This document shows positions 33,381 through 45,639 of a stretch of 61,184 nucleotides of DNA, piece by piece (within the stretch, counting starts at the first letter, position 1; each line of letters starts with the position of its first letter). The translations under genes were made by a program, and so were the position numbers. Origin of the DNA: Gnetum montanum (taxonomy: Eukaryota; Streptophyta; Gnetopsida; Gnetales; Gnetaceae); NCBI GenBank assembly GCA_015680685.1, contig MNCI01003829.1, positions 188,338-249,521 of the forward strand, written 5' to 3'. Below the pieces are notes generated by a model, which was not told the DNA's origin, searched no databases, and worked only from the letters and a program-made list of their open reading frames with translations.

Positions 33381-36225
33381 TTAATGGATGGGTATGTTAT
33401 GCTTATTAGTTGGATCTTAGCTTAGTACTTTTTATATTAAATGAAATATGATATTTCATATCATATGAGCTTTTTAGTATGCATGATTTAGTTTAATTAT
33501 GTATTTCATTTTGTATTTATTAATTATGTAATTTCATCCAACAAATGCACACTTCATAAGTGTGGTAGGATTTCACGAAGGTTATGATGAAAGCATGGTA
33601 TGGTTTGACATTAGTAGTTTTGTGTGGCATATTATGTATATAATTTAATTATATTTCATATTTAAAGTAATGTATTTTTCTTGGCTACACTAGGGAAATT
33701 ATTATGTCAAGGTGAGAAAAAGAGAGCAAGTTATATGAATTATGTGCATGACTAGTCAAATGATTTCAATAGTCAAGTTTCCATTATAGAAATTGGCTTG
33801 ATTTTCTTTATGTAATTTGTGGTAACCTCTTAATTAACTTCCTTGACTCTTCAAATTTGCACACCTTGACATTTTTCTACAAATAAGAAGAATAGGTGAT
33901 ATGAAAATTTGGAGCTTGTGGAGGTGCTAGAGATTATTTGTTCATATCTTATCTTTGATAGATTTGTTATGGTGCTCCATCTTTTTTGCATGGATTCTTG
34001 TGTATTAAATGTGAGCAAGCTTGACATCTCTTTCGGTTTCCATATATTTAGGATTTTGTGCACATCAGTATGAGATGGGTTCCATGAATTAAATTACATG
34101 AATTTGTATGGACTTTTTTTTATTTAGGTATTACTTTGATCAAATATATTATAGAGTATTGTGATTTGGTTTTCAATATCAAGGATCAAGGATGTAATCA
34201 TCACTATTTCTATTGATTTTTGGTGTGGATTTTATGAGAAATTGGTACATACAATTTTATGGATTTGGTTTTGATGTTACAAGTTATCAATTTTTGTTTA
34301 CTATTTTAATTCTATATTCTTTCCCTGCTATCATATTTTTCTACTTTTTCTTTATTGTTGATTTGCTAATGACCATGATAAATTTTGGTTTTGCTACAAG
34401 TTAGGAATTTTAGGTTTTGTGTCATTTTTTAGCATCTTGATTTTATCATGATAGTTTTCTTTTAAGGCCTCATATTTTTACTTAATTTAAGAATTTTCTT
34501 TCAATTTGTTTAGAGTCCTCCATCATCAACATTTTGTTTATCATGTTTGGATGTTTGCTAGAGGTTAAGAGGTCAAAGCTAGCATCAAGTTATGTAGTCA
34601 ATTGGAGATGGACTCCTTGGAGATGTTTGTAGATTGATCCCCATCGAAACCATTTAGTGTGGCTTTCATTGTAGATCCCATCTTACATGAGAGGGTTATT
34701 CATTGACTTATTTATCATTTTCTTTCATGTCACTAGAATGTTAGAGGTGAGTCTTGATAGATGCTTCTAACATTGGTAGTTTGGAGTATAAGAAGTGAGT
34801 CTTCGATGATGATTCATGTTGAGTTTTTTACTAATAACAAATCCAAATGCATTGTAGTTGGGTATTTTATCTTAATATAGTTTAAAATTTGAAATTGATC
34901 AAGTACACATGACAAACTTTAATACACATTTGATACTAAGTGTAGTATATGCTAATCTCATGTTCACAAGTTGATGGATGATGTGACAATTTGTTTGAGC
35001 TAGTAATGTTTGGTTTAGATTGTTATGGTTGTATGATCTTAATTGCTTGGTATGTATGTCTATGCTAAAATGTTTCGTAGGTTAGCCATGCCTCACCTAG
35101 TCATCATGAGATCAATTCACTCTTTAGTCAAACAAGGTGTTTAAGTTTCTCACTTAGTTTTATATGGACATCTCCTTTTGTTTATAGGTTGTTGGGCTAG
35201 GTGGAGTATGGATACATTTAGTGTTATTGCTAATTTAGAGCTTTTATATCTATCTATCTTGCCATATTTGAACATTGTTTAGTTATTCATGTAGTTGACT
35301 ATATAGCATCATGTTTAAACATTATCTCTCTTTCTTTCATTTATTTGGATTTTTAGATTATATATGGTTACATTAGTGTTATTATATTGAACGTTTATGG
35401 AGGTTTTATATTTCTAGTTATAAAATTTTCATTGCCATATTTATATTTCTTTTGATTTAGTTTAGATCTTTAACTTATGATATATCATCTCTTTCAGTTA
35501 GTTTTCAATTTTTAGCATATATATGTAATTGAATTTAAATGTTACATTATTTTATTTTATTTTTTACTTTCATAATTCCATCTTATCTTGGTCATGACTC
35601 CACCATATGTTGTCTTTTCATTTCTTTTCATTTCCTAAATTTGTTCAATGTCTCGTTTCTTTTGCCATGGTTTATCATTTGTTGGATGTTTATACCTAAT
35701 GTAATGCTCTCTAAGATAAGGTTAGAAAAAAGGGTATCATGTCTTTGTATGACATAATCTAGTCTCTCATCTAGTTTAACATTTTAAGGTTGTATTACAA
35801 CCTTTATACTTCAATCAAATATTCAATTTCATCTTACAACATCATCGTATGAGATCAATTCTTCAATTAACTTTTTTCAAAATTAAATGCACAAATAAAA
35901 AATTTGAAAACCATGCATAAAGAACACTACAAAAAAGTGATGGAAACAAGTATCATGTACATATATTTAATGTAAAATCATAAAATTATTTTCTTGTTAT
36001 TGTTGCCATTTTTTCAAACACTTAACAAAAAGGCTTAATTAAAGACCTAAAAACAAATACATTGGATGAGATCTATGGGCGTTTTCAAGACATAATGACA
36101 AACACATTCAAATAAATCTAAGAATATTTAAAATAAGTCCACAAATAATAAAAAGAACAAGTGTAAGTAGCTAGGGTAGCTAGAAAAGGTGGCAATAGTA
36201 GGTAGATAGGACATGTGAAGAACAA
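33381..36225. other. Unassigned AT-rich sequence
   Basis: No reading frame, terminal repeat or recognised family. Frames of 60-73 codons are chance length for this base composition. Confidence 0.5.
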
Positions 36226-36275
36226 CAAAGTATGATATAGGCCAACATGTGAGAATTTTTGTGACCAATGTATGG
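36226..36275 (+). repeat. Short direct repeat left of the solo LTR
   Basis: Twenty-two of 23 bases, then a looser 20 more, are repeated at about 37291-37340 (AAGTATSATATAGGCCAACA). The pair flanks the solo LTR about 1.06 kb apart. Confidence 0.6.
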
Positions 36276-36342
36276 CCAAGGCCCTAAGTTTTGTATGTTG
36301 GCTTATACATTGGGTTGTGATGAAGTGTCATTCAGTCAATGC

Positions 36343-36409
36343 GTTGACTTGGTTGCGTATACGGGGCCGCGTATACACGGCCATGTCAACGTAGCCTTCC
36401 TGTGTCAAC
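36343..36409 (+). promoter_or_regulatory. Phased palindrome array in the solo LTR
   Basis: GTTGAC (36343), GTATAC (36357), GTATAC (36371), GTCAAC (36385) and GTCAAC (36404) have spacing 14, 14, 14 and 19 bp. The sense-direction order of spacings is the same as in LTR A, though the hexamer is different. Confidence 0.75.
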
Positions 36410-36442
36410 GTGGCCCCATTTACGCAGCCGCCTATCCTAGCC

Positions 36443-36450
36443 TATAAATA
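36443..36450 (+). promoter_or_regulatory. TATA box of the solo LTR
   Basis: TATAAATA, 33 bp downstream of the last hexamer. Confidence 0.75.
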
Positions 36451-37290
36451 ACAGGGCCTTCCGCCTCATTTAGGCACCCTTTTGTTAGTTGTAGCGAAGC
36501 TCTTGCAGTTTGCTCCCGCAAGAGATAGAATATTTTCCCAAGTGCATGCCTGTAGTGTGATGCTTGTAATTGTACAACACCTTTATTTGAGTGTGACATA
36601 CTTGGACGTGTACATGACCAGAAATAAAGATCGAGATTACTTCATCATTGTAGCATTCACTTAGTTTTAACTGTTTAATTGTTATTGTTAAATTGTTATT
36701 GTTATTTATTGTTTTCTTAGTTAATATTTCTTTATCATCATTTACTATTCTTGTTGTTAACTATGGTATGAGTACGACTTAATCACGAGCATTTAAGTGT
36801 GACTACTTGGTAACCCAGCAGCGTACCTAGGACCTACGCTTGGTAATCCTAGTAGTAGTCGTGCACAACGTCCAAGATGTGTACAGATGATTAAGGAATG
36901 GATGCTCATCGTACTTAGGCTAGCTTAGACTAATTTCCTATTACTCATTAGTTTAATCAAGATTATCTTCCATTGTCTCTAGGAGTAGCACTAGTATAGG
37001 ATCACATCATACGCCTCACTCTGGACTAAACCATACGTGACAAAGCAAATACTAGTCCAGGTGGGAAGACAGCGAACTGTGATCAATGTGTAGCTATTTA
37101 GATACCACACCTAGCCTGTCCACGGAGTTCAACCGGATCGTGCATGAATGCTCGTATTCGTATGGTTGAGTGTAGGGGTACCTCGTCGCTCATCAAGTTG
37201 AAAAGCCCAACTTTTAAGGCCAAAGGATAGAGACTTACAGTGAAAACTCTAAATATTAAGCTTGTTTCTCCATTCCATCCCTCCTAAGTA

Positions 37291-37340
37291 TCATATAGGC
37301 CAACATGTAATGTTTTTGGAGTTTTTGACCAATTCTTGTA
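37291..37340 (+). repeat. Short direct repeat right of the solo LTR
   Basis: Partner of 36226-36275. Confidence 0.6.
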
Positions 37341-37899
37341 GGGCCCACAAATTACCAAAAACTACCCATATGACAACATTGGAACTAGGAAAGTGAAGAT
37401 TTTGGCAAAAAAATCAATGTATGAAGCTGAGTTCCTTAAATATCTCTTAATCTCAACATGTTGTGCACATGTAAATATGGGTAAAAGAGTTAAAGATTAT
37501 CCCACACTACCAATTTTAGGCCCTAGCATGTCATGGTATTTCTAGTTTTACGCCTTGGCTAGCCATTGTGTTGCCAGTTTTAGGCCTTAACAACCCACTA
37601 GCTTTTTGCCATGGTCATACTTGTCTAGCAAATATGGGATAGCCTTGAAAGAAAATTCAGGAATAAAACAAACATTAAAACATGGCATAAGGCCACAAAA
37701 ATAGACAAATAATAATTGATAAGGAAAGAATAAGTTGTTGATGGTGAATTTGTTACTTAATCCTTGATATATCAAGAAACCTTTTCTGTACAATTCTACG
37801 CTCATCATTCTTCTTGCTCAATATGGTAAGAAACATATATTATCGTTAGTTATATAAGGCTATAGACTTAGCAAACTTAATATTGTTGTTGTTGTTGTT

Positions 37900-38640
37900 G
37901 GTAGCCCCAACTTGTGTGTTGGGAGATTTCTCTTGAAACTCCACCTTCGAACCTCAATCAATGTTGACATTGTTGACAAATGGTACAAACATGTTATCCC
38001 TGTGAATGATAATTTCACCATCCTCATATGGTAAGTGAATCTCCTAATGTATAGGAGATGTGACCACTCAAAGCTTAGCCAACCATGGCCTTCCTAGGAT
38101 CAAGTTAAAATCGAGTATCTCTTCAACCATTAGGAAATTAACAGACATAGGGAATTATTCTCTAGCCACAAATTTGAAGGTGATAGCACCTTGTACTGTA
38201 ACTCATGATCCATTGAATGACTTGAGCACAAAGGTAGAGGTTTCTTGGATGTTTTTGATTAAGTCTAGTTTCTCAACAATGGTGTATAGAATCACATTGG
38301 TCATTGCCTTGTCATCCACATGAATACGATGAACCTTATACCTACTAACACATATGGTAATGAGGCACGAAGCAAATAATACTTCTTCACTTTGTAAGTC
38401 AAATTTCACCTCACTATCATGAAAGTTGAGCATGGGTTGATGCTCATATTTTGTAACTAAAGCTTGTTCAATGACAAAGTGGATGGACTCTTTGTTGGCA
38501 AGCATGCCTCCACTCACAAGGATATAAGTCAACACTTGAGCTAGAACATCTCTATGAGTAGGAGAAGTCATTACTATGTCGTATAGGTTCAATGATGTAT
38601 TCTTTTATTTGAGGGATTGTTTGGCTTATTTCATTGTTGT
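37900..38640 (-). pseudogene. Aspartic protease remnant of a second gypsy lineage (E)
   Basis: The minus-strand frame 38592-38203 and its continuation read like the protease region of Tat/Ogre-like plant gypsy elements. The catalytic position near 38296-38330 reads HVDDKAMTNVI where D-x-GS is expected, so two active-site residues are changed. NLILGRPWLAKL follows at about 38076-38105. Stops and a frameshift interrupt it. RT should lie further left but is absent; the solo LTR and unassigned sequence occupy that side. Confidence 0.6.
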
Positions 38641-39460
38641 GAGGAAACTATTTCCCTTAGTATGTGATTTTGCAGCCTTAGTAGCCTTAATTTCCTTCAT
38701 TCTTCCTAGAGTTTTTATCTTAGGTGCCTTGGATCCCTTGTCCATGGATGTAGCTAATCTTGGTGTAGGTCTTCATGGGTCAACTTGTTTCTAAGCCTTT
38801 TATTGTTGGCTACCTTCAATAACCTTAGTTTTTGGTGTGGCAATAGGTTTTTTTTATTGCCCTTGCGATGATGATCTCTTGTTAATCATTGAGTTGTTTG
38901 TCATTATAGGTAAGCTTTGTTCATGGGTTGTGGCAACTTTACTTGTTGAAGGTAGAGGGACTCTAATAACGAATGGTTCCCTAACCTTAGAATGGTTGGT
39001 AATGCATGGGTTATGATGTTGTTATCGCTGAAGGTGGGACACGTATGATGAAAGGCTTCTTAGGAACTAAAGGTGGTGGTACCCTAATGGTGAACAAGAT
39101 TTTATGCTTTATGTTCTAAGGCTAAGTACTAGCTGGTGGTATCTAATGACAGATGTTTCCTAGGTGAATTAGACCATTTGGTTGTTGTGAATGAGGCTAC
39201 AATGTAAGAGCTATTGTTGGCATTTGGAGAGTTGGATTTTGTTGATGACCATTTGGGACCGAACCACCAATGTGCAGTGGCCTCTGGGTCTCATAACCTT
39301 GGGAGTCATAGGATCGAAGGTGTTCTTCAAATAGGGTTTAGATGCTTGCTACTCTATAACAACACCAAGGACAACATACCTTCAAATAAACTTGGTAGTT
39401 ATGAAATGTAATAAACATGAGTATGTGTTTTGCTGCTACATATGTTGAAATAGTTAGGTT
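38641..39460. other. Unassigned stretch beside the E protease
   Basis: No coherent frame or repeat. It may be decayed leader or gag-pro linker of the E lineage, but nothing in it shows this. Confidence 0.3.
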
Positions 39461-40800
39461 GTGTATTAAACTGTAATCGGCTATCATAAAGAGGTTTAGC
39501 TAACTTTGTCAAATACTGTGAGTTATTGAAGATTCCTATTTTGTTCAATCACTTAGTCTATATGGTCCCTATAGTATGCTAGTTGTAATAAATAAAATTT
39601 TACAGAAACATTTAAGCATAATTCTACCAATCTACTCCTAATTTCCCCTAAAGAGAAAGTTCCATAAGAAAACTAGAAATAGAACAAGATTCAATGGACT
39701 TAGAAAGAAAAGCAAAATTGTGTGAAATTTCAAATATTTAAGCAAGATAAATTAACATGAGAAAAAAATTTGCAATAAAGCTATTACTAATTCAATAACT
39801 ACGAATTTTTGAAACTTCCTGAGCTCAACAAGCAATTTCATAAAGATAATTTTATTATACTACCAAAAACTATTGCATAAACAACAAAGTACGAGTCTCT
39901 ATTTTCGCTAGTTAATAGTTGTCAAAGATTGCATTCAACAAAGCTTTCAAAAATTTGACAATTTTAGGGTTGAAATATTAACGCAATACACTTTAAAACA
40001 ATGAAGCTATTTTAGTCATCTCAAAATACCAAAGATTTTCCCAGATCCTCTATGCTCAAAATAGGCAATATCGTTAAGACATGACTATTAAATTACTCCT
40101 AAGGCTTTTCAACAACATAAGCTCTTCTATGGAAAATCTTAATAGAAGTCTAATATTGTGCAAAAATAGAGCTATGATAGCAACCTAGAGAAAATCCCAA
40201 AATTAAATGCCAAGTGCAATATTACTTAAACCATTAGCTAAGCAACTAAAACAAAATGAAAAAGAATGAACTTACAAGATTAAAACAAAGTAGCTAAATT
40301 GATGTCTATAGCAAGCCATCCTACAAGTAATCTTCAATTGTCTTTTCCAAATTCTCCCAATCCCCCCCTTTTTAACTCTACCCTTGAAGCCCTTTTATAG
40401 TGGCTTTGGGTAGTTACAATAATCATGAAAAGTTAAGGGTATTACAAATATCTAAGGAGATTAATTAATAACCACCCTAGAAGTTATAACCTTCATAGGA
40501 AGTTATTAGAAATTTAAGCTATGATGGCCAAGTGTTTTCTTGATGATGGAAAGCTAAAAAAAAATATCATGAAGTTTTTAACTGTAACCATCATAAGAAG
40601 TTACAATTTTCACAAAAATAAAAGAAGCCATAGCCAAATGTCTTCTTCATATAGCAAGTTATACAAATATCCCGTAAATTCTTCTTCTTTATTTTTAATT
40701 TGAAATGACTGAGTTTTTATTTAAGTGGAACCATGTAAACATATGATTAGCTTACCAAAGGAGATAGTATATGCTTATACCAAGTGTTTAGGTATGTGTG
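39461..40800 (-). repeat. Possible LTR of unknown family
   Basis: On the minus strand three spaced copies of TAACTTYYYATGAWKRTTA-like sequence lie at about 40415-40437, 40482-40510 and 40577-40605. They are upstream of CTATAAAAGGGC, whose TATA box is at 40391-40399. About 900 bp of A-rich plus-strand sequence follows. This looks like U3, TATA and R/U5 of an LTR inserted between the gag and protease parts of E. Neither terminus nor a partner was found. Confidence 0.35.
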
Positions 40801-42198
40801 TGTATCCCATCATAGTAACAATTGCTAGTTTAAGCGACGAACTCATAGTTTGTAGCAACACACAATTTCCATGTCTCATTGATAAGCTCTTCTACTAAGG
40901 TCATTATCAAACATGTCAACATGTATGATATAGGCTTCACCAACGGTAGCTTCAAAATTCACTTTGTAGCAATGCGTGATTAAGTTGCCCAAATCTTAAC
41001 ACATGTAGGGTCTAATATCTCTTGACATATGTTGTCTTTTCTACCTGTAACTATCATGGCTGATGTTGTTACAAGTGAATTGTAATTAAGGTCCATTTCC
41101 AGTGACATTCCAAAACCAAATAGCACTGAGATAGAGATGGTAATGACCTCTATGGAAACAATGGTGACCATAATGGAGGTAGTGGAGTAGGTACAAGAAC
41201 TGGTGGCAAAGGCATTACTAAACAACAAAGCTTCCATAGCTTCTTGCAACTTTACTTGCTGGTGGAGCAATGATTAACAATGCTACCATTTGAAATGATT
41301 TTTGTTCTTGCTTGTTTAGTTTCAAACCCATCAAATAGTTTTCCAAGGATACCCATTACTCATCTTTGTTTAATGTATTTTTAACAATGAGGTAGGCAAA
41401 AGCTCTCACATCCGTCCATGTTAACCCTTCTCTTGTGTATTTTACCTTTGAGAAAAGGAAATCAAAATAGAGAAACTACAAAGTCTTGAGAAATTATGAA
41501 TAGGTGGATCTCAAGAGGAGCATCTTCTTGCTCAAACAAATAATAACACCTCAGTACTATCAAACCTCAGAAAAAATGAAAAGGTTGAATTTGCTTTCAT
41601 TTCTCTATGTATGTTCCTTTCTTGGAAAATAATTTTTTGGCACTAGAGGTGCACTTGCAGCAGATGAGGAAATTATTGCAAAATAGAGAATTGAAAACCA
41701 AGGAACAAGGCTGTGAGGGCTTTAATTCTTGATTTTGTCATGTCTCCGCAATGATCCAATCCATCAACGCCATTGAGGCCACATTGAATGTCATAGTGTT
41801 GATGTCATGAGTGGTAATGGTGGTGACCAGTGTGTGGGTGGTGGTGTTGAGGCTAGGTCTTTGTTTAAGTATTTTTTAAAATTTCCAAAACTATAATGAT
41901 ATTCTTGCAGTACCCCTTGATGTTTTTTTCTTAGACTTGGAATTATAACATCGCTAATATGTAGATTGTCCATCCTCATCCAAAATATATATTTTTAAAT
42001 TAAACATGTTCACCAAAACATAATGGTTTTGCATTGGGCTTATCTTGGACAGTGAATTAAATCTTAGGCAAGGAGAATGTAGATAAATAGCAACACTAAA
42101 ACAGAGTATTTGCCAAAATTTGAAAAAGGTAAGGTTAATCATGATCTTCAAGTGTATATCTTCATATCATTTTTTTTTTAAAAAAGTTGTGATACTTT
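40801..42198. other. Unassigned stretch
   Basis: Frames up to 96 codons (41270-40980, minus) show no motif I know. A poly-T run sits near 42172. Confidence 0.35.
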
Positions 42199-43440
42199 TT
42201 ATATTCCTGCTTCATAATATGGCCACAATATGCCAATAGATTCATTCAAAACTAGCTCTCCACAATCAATCATCTTTTGGAGGTCATCTTTCAAAGCTAG
42301 ACAAAAATTGGTATCATGACTAGTCATTTGATGATAATGGAAAAACCTATCTAGTTTAAAGTACTTTGATAGTTTTGGATCGTCTTTGGTCATTATTATT
42401 GGATCTCTAGCTATGTCGTAAAGATGAATAATCGTGCCTCTTAGGAGCTTCCTCATATAGTTACTTATGTCATATATGACTATCTTTATGCAACTATTCT
42501 AAAAGCTCAAACTAGTCTTTTTGCTCAAAATTTGAACTTGGTTGGTTAGGAGCATAGGAGGTAGATGGTTGAGATGAGTCAGAAAATATGTTGCATGGTA
42601 GTGATCTCTATCTTTTAGCTTATTTTGACCCTTTTATTACTATAGCCATAATTGTTTGTTCTTGCTTAGTTTTCTTCCTGTCCCTCCTCATGTGTTGGTT
42701 TTTATAGGCTACATAGACCAAATTGTTACTAGCCTTAGCCACTTCCTTGATGTTCTTAGTTTGTAAAAAGGCTTGGCTCAGTGATCGAGGTTCTAAGTAG
42801 TAGATCTTTGACTTAATGAAGTCATTTACCACTCCTTTGAAGATAGCCAAAAGATGGGTTTTAGAGATAAGCTCTGGAATCTCATTGAGCATTGAATTCC
42901 ATCTCTAAATGAACCTTTGAATTAGTTCAAGTAGCCCTTGCTTCACCTTCATAAGTTGATCCAATGTTGTATCTAGCTTTAAGTTATATCTAAAGTAGTT
43001 GACAAATTGGTTTATTATGTCTTTAAGTGAAGAGATGGAGCCTCTAGGCAAGGTTTGATACCAATCTAAAGCCCTTCCTTTTAAAGACATAGGGAAAATT
43101 CATAGTATTGTATGAGGCCAAGGTTGCAATAAGAGGTACTTAGAGGAAAGGTAACCAAGTATGCATTAGGATCTCTTCATCATTGTATTTGGTAATGCTT
43201 GGGATAGGCATGCCCATAGGTAAAGTTATTTGAGAAATTGTAGGGTTTATGGGATCATCCTAGTAGAAATCCATAATTTTTACAATATCAATGGTGCTAG
43301 CTTTAAGCTTCCATAGCTCTTTAGTATGGTCTTGGATCATTTGGAAGGCTTGATCCAAGCCTTGGGGCATCCTTGTAGGCTACAGTGTTTGTATTGATGG
43401 TTTAGGTAAAGGTTGAATAATTTGGGGCCACACAATAGGC
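42199..43440 (-). pseudogene. gag remnant of a second gypsy lineage (E)
   Basis: Open pieces at 43090-42905, 42892-42620 and 42456-42199 give, in order: a retrotransposon-Gag core (LKGRALDWYQTLP, then a segment ending in QRFI), a segment with PELISKTHLL, and a zinc-binding region. The last has YFKLDRFFHYHQMTSHDT and C-x-ALKDDLQKMIDCGEL. It matches the pattern H-x3-GH-T-x2-C-x2-L-x5-LI-x2-G of Tat/Ogre-like elements, with its first cysteine lost. It is broken by stops. The matching protease is 3.6 kb further left, so other sequence has inserted between. Confidence 0.65.
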
Positions 43441-44341
43441 ATTGGTATAGATAGGAAAGGTTATGTGACTATTGTCTCAAGGGATTAAATAGCAAGAATG
43501 ATTTTTGAGTTGGAATATGAGAGATGAAGGGAACAAAAGGGATATGATAAGCTTGGGCTCTCGACAAGGGGCCCACTAGGATGATGAAAAGAGATGATGT
43601 GGTAGACACCACTAGTGACAGTCGTACAAACTAAGGTTGTGTTACAAAAGAAATCATTGTAAATAAAGAGGTAGAGTGGGACACTAGTTAAGACAAGTGT
43701 GTTGCTATAAAATATGTTGATGTGAACATAGAGGTAAACAGGGAGGTAGGTTGAGAAACTTAGCTCATAGAGGAAATAGGGGGTTCTTGGTTCATGACTG
43801 AGATGAAGGATGCAAAGTTAGGGGTGGCTACCTTTGGAGTAGATCATTGCATAAGGTTCCCTAGAAATGTATCTAGTTCATGCTCAGCCTCAAACTTGTC
43901 TAGGTATCCTTGGATTTGGTTGAAACTAACTTCCTCACTTGCCTCATCCTGGTCTACTAATTACACCAACATACAGGTATGAAACTGAGTTAGTTCAACT
44001 TGGTCGTAATGAGAGGGAATATACTCCATCCCATTTTTGTAAATTATCTCAAACTAATGTTTTAATTCTGACTCTCTGCAAGGGATAAGTAAGCTAGATT
44101 GAATTTTAGCACAAATGAATTTCTAATATTCTTCATTGATGTTTGTGTAAGATGGTTCTAGTCTCATTCACTTAAGAAATTGTCTATGCTTAACTACAAC
44201 CAAATCCCTAAGATCATAGATGTAGATGGATTCTTGGTTTAAGACCATCTATATGAAGTTGTATGGTAAAATGGTGGAGCAGTGAAAAGGAACAAAAGGT
44301 GTAAGGATAAAGTCTGAAAATCCTAACTTATAAACTCTAAC
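43441..44341. other. Unassigned stretch upstream of gag E
   Basis: It may hold the decayed N-terminal gag and leader of E. I could not find a PBS or LTR edge. Confidence 0.3.
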
Positions 44342-44612
44342 ATCTAAGAGTTCCTAGTTGTGAAAATATCAACACATTAAGCTACCTTGTGGAAGCCTCA
44401 ACTTGTGAGCTTCTTAAAGTATTAAGCTAACTTATGAAAATATTAGCCTATGAGATTCTTAACATATTAAGCTAAATTATGAAACGTATTAAGCTAACTT
44501 GTAAAAATCTCAACTTGTAAGAAATCTTACCGTATTAACTTATGAGAATCTAAACTTGTTAAGATGCCAATATATTAAGCGTTTCAACTTGTGAACCTCT
44601 AACATATTAACT
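44342..44612. repeat. Degenerate tandem repeat, about 45-bp unit
   Basis: ATTAAGCTAACTT-type unit starts occur at 44376, 44421, 44466, 44488, 44534, 44574 and 44606, with spacings 45, 45, 22, 46, 40 and 32. Each unit also contains CTCAACTTGTGAG-like sequence. Units share about 70-80% of bases by eye. Confidence 0.75.
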
Positions 44613-45100
44613 GCAACTATAATGAAAAATTAAAAATTTCTCACAAAATTTTCTAATGTTTAGCCTACATTAGGAAAACATAAAATGAACTTCAACATGT
44701 GCAGCTAAATGTAGAAAAATTATAAAGCGCAAGTGCAAGAAATAAGAAAACCAACATGCAATGTAACTATAAAAATAAGCTTTTAAGTTGTAAGCATAGG
44801 AAGTAAGAGTAGCACTGGGGACTACAACTATGGAAAATTTAATTTTCAAACTACTAATAATAGGAAGTTGAGGTGATGTATTGCCATAATAAAAATTAAT
44901 TATATTGAAATCTCATGTTGTAGGGAATATAGTCAACACTGCAAATTGCATTGCAAAAAAACTAATGAAAGTTTTCATTTTTATGCTAAAATTGGTTGCA
45001 ATTCTATGCATTGGGCTTTTAAAAAATAAAACAGTTTCTAATGTTTTATATACATTAGCAAACAAGGACAAAAACAGGAAATGGAACTATAAATGAGTTT
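44613..45100. other. Unassigned AT-rich stretch
   Basis: No feature seen between the tandem repeat and the LTR of copia H. Confidence 0.4.
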
Positions 45101-45568
45101 TGATGAAGAAATTAGGTAGAGGCCCTCCTTCTTGTAAAATGGATGAAGGCAAGTCTACCTTAATTTTCTCTAGATATTTCTACCCTATTATATTCTCATC
45201 TATGTTATATTTGGTCCTGTACCTATCCCCACCAAAATAAACTACCTTATTTCTTTTATTTTTGGGTTTATTTTGTAACTTGAGTAGTATATAAGGAGCT
45301 CTAAGGAAGCATCCTTTACAACAACAAAATAATACAACAATTGCCAATGCCTAAGTTGTAATCCTCCCCTATAATTGTTTTGCATTATTCTCATTGATTC
45401 TCTCTATGCTTCAATCTTCAAGTTGTACTACTGCTAATGGTCCAAGAGCCAATTTTCTATTGGGTTTTTCACCTTGAAGGTTTTCCCCAATGTAACTCTG
45501 TGTCTTTTTAATTATTACAACTTTCTTAAAATTTAATATTATATTAGTCCAAGTGACTCATAATAACA
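45101..45568 (+). repeat. 5' LTR of copia element H
   Basis: About 468 bp, from TGATGAAG to TAATAACA, directly before a methionine-tRNA-like primer site. A TATA box (TATATAAG) lies at 45288-45295. The left edge is the best TG but not proven, since the 3' LTR is outside the window. Confidence 0.55.
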
Positions 45569-45570
45569 AC

Positions 45571-45588
45571 TTGTATTAAAGCTAGGTT
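45571..45588 (+). other. Primer-binding site of copia element H
   Basis: TTGTATTAAAGCTAGGTT is a three-to-four-mismatch match to the copia site TTGGTATCAGAGC followed by TAGGTT. Confidence 0.6.
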
Positions 45589-45639
45589 CCATGCACCACT
45601 ATTATTTTGTTAAGTAATTATAGGAAAAAATCATCAACA

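Larger units (their letters stand above)
36318..37195 (+). repeat. Solo LTR of the main gypsy family, plus strand
   Basis: 878 bp, TGATGAA to CTCATCA, in the opposite orientation to all other copies. It carries the U3 array (36343-36409), TATA box (36443-36450) and AATAAA (36623-36628). Neither PBS nor PPT adjoins it. Flanks GGTTG (36313-36317) and AGTTG (37196-37200) are a one-mismatch 5-bp duplication, as expected after recombination between two LTRs. Confidence 0.85.

Noticed and set aside
36482-36664. 60-codon plus-strand frame
   Set aside because: Lies wholly within R/U5 of the solo LTR and crosses its polyadenylation signal; not kept in other LTRs.
39214-39411. 65-codon plus-strand frame beside protease E
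   Set aside because: No motif, average length for chance, and no related frame elsewhere in the window.
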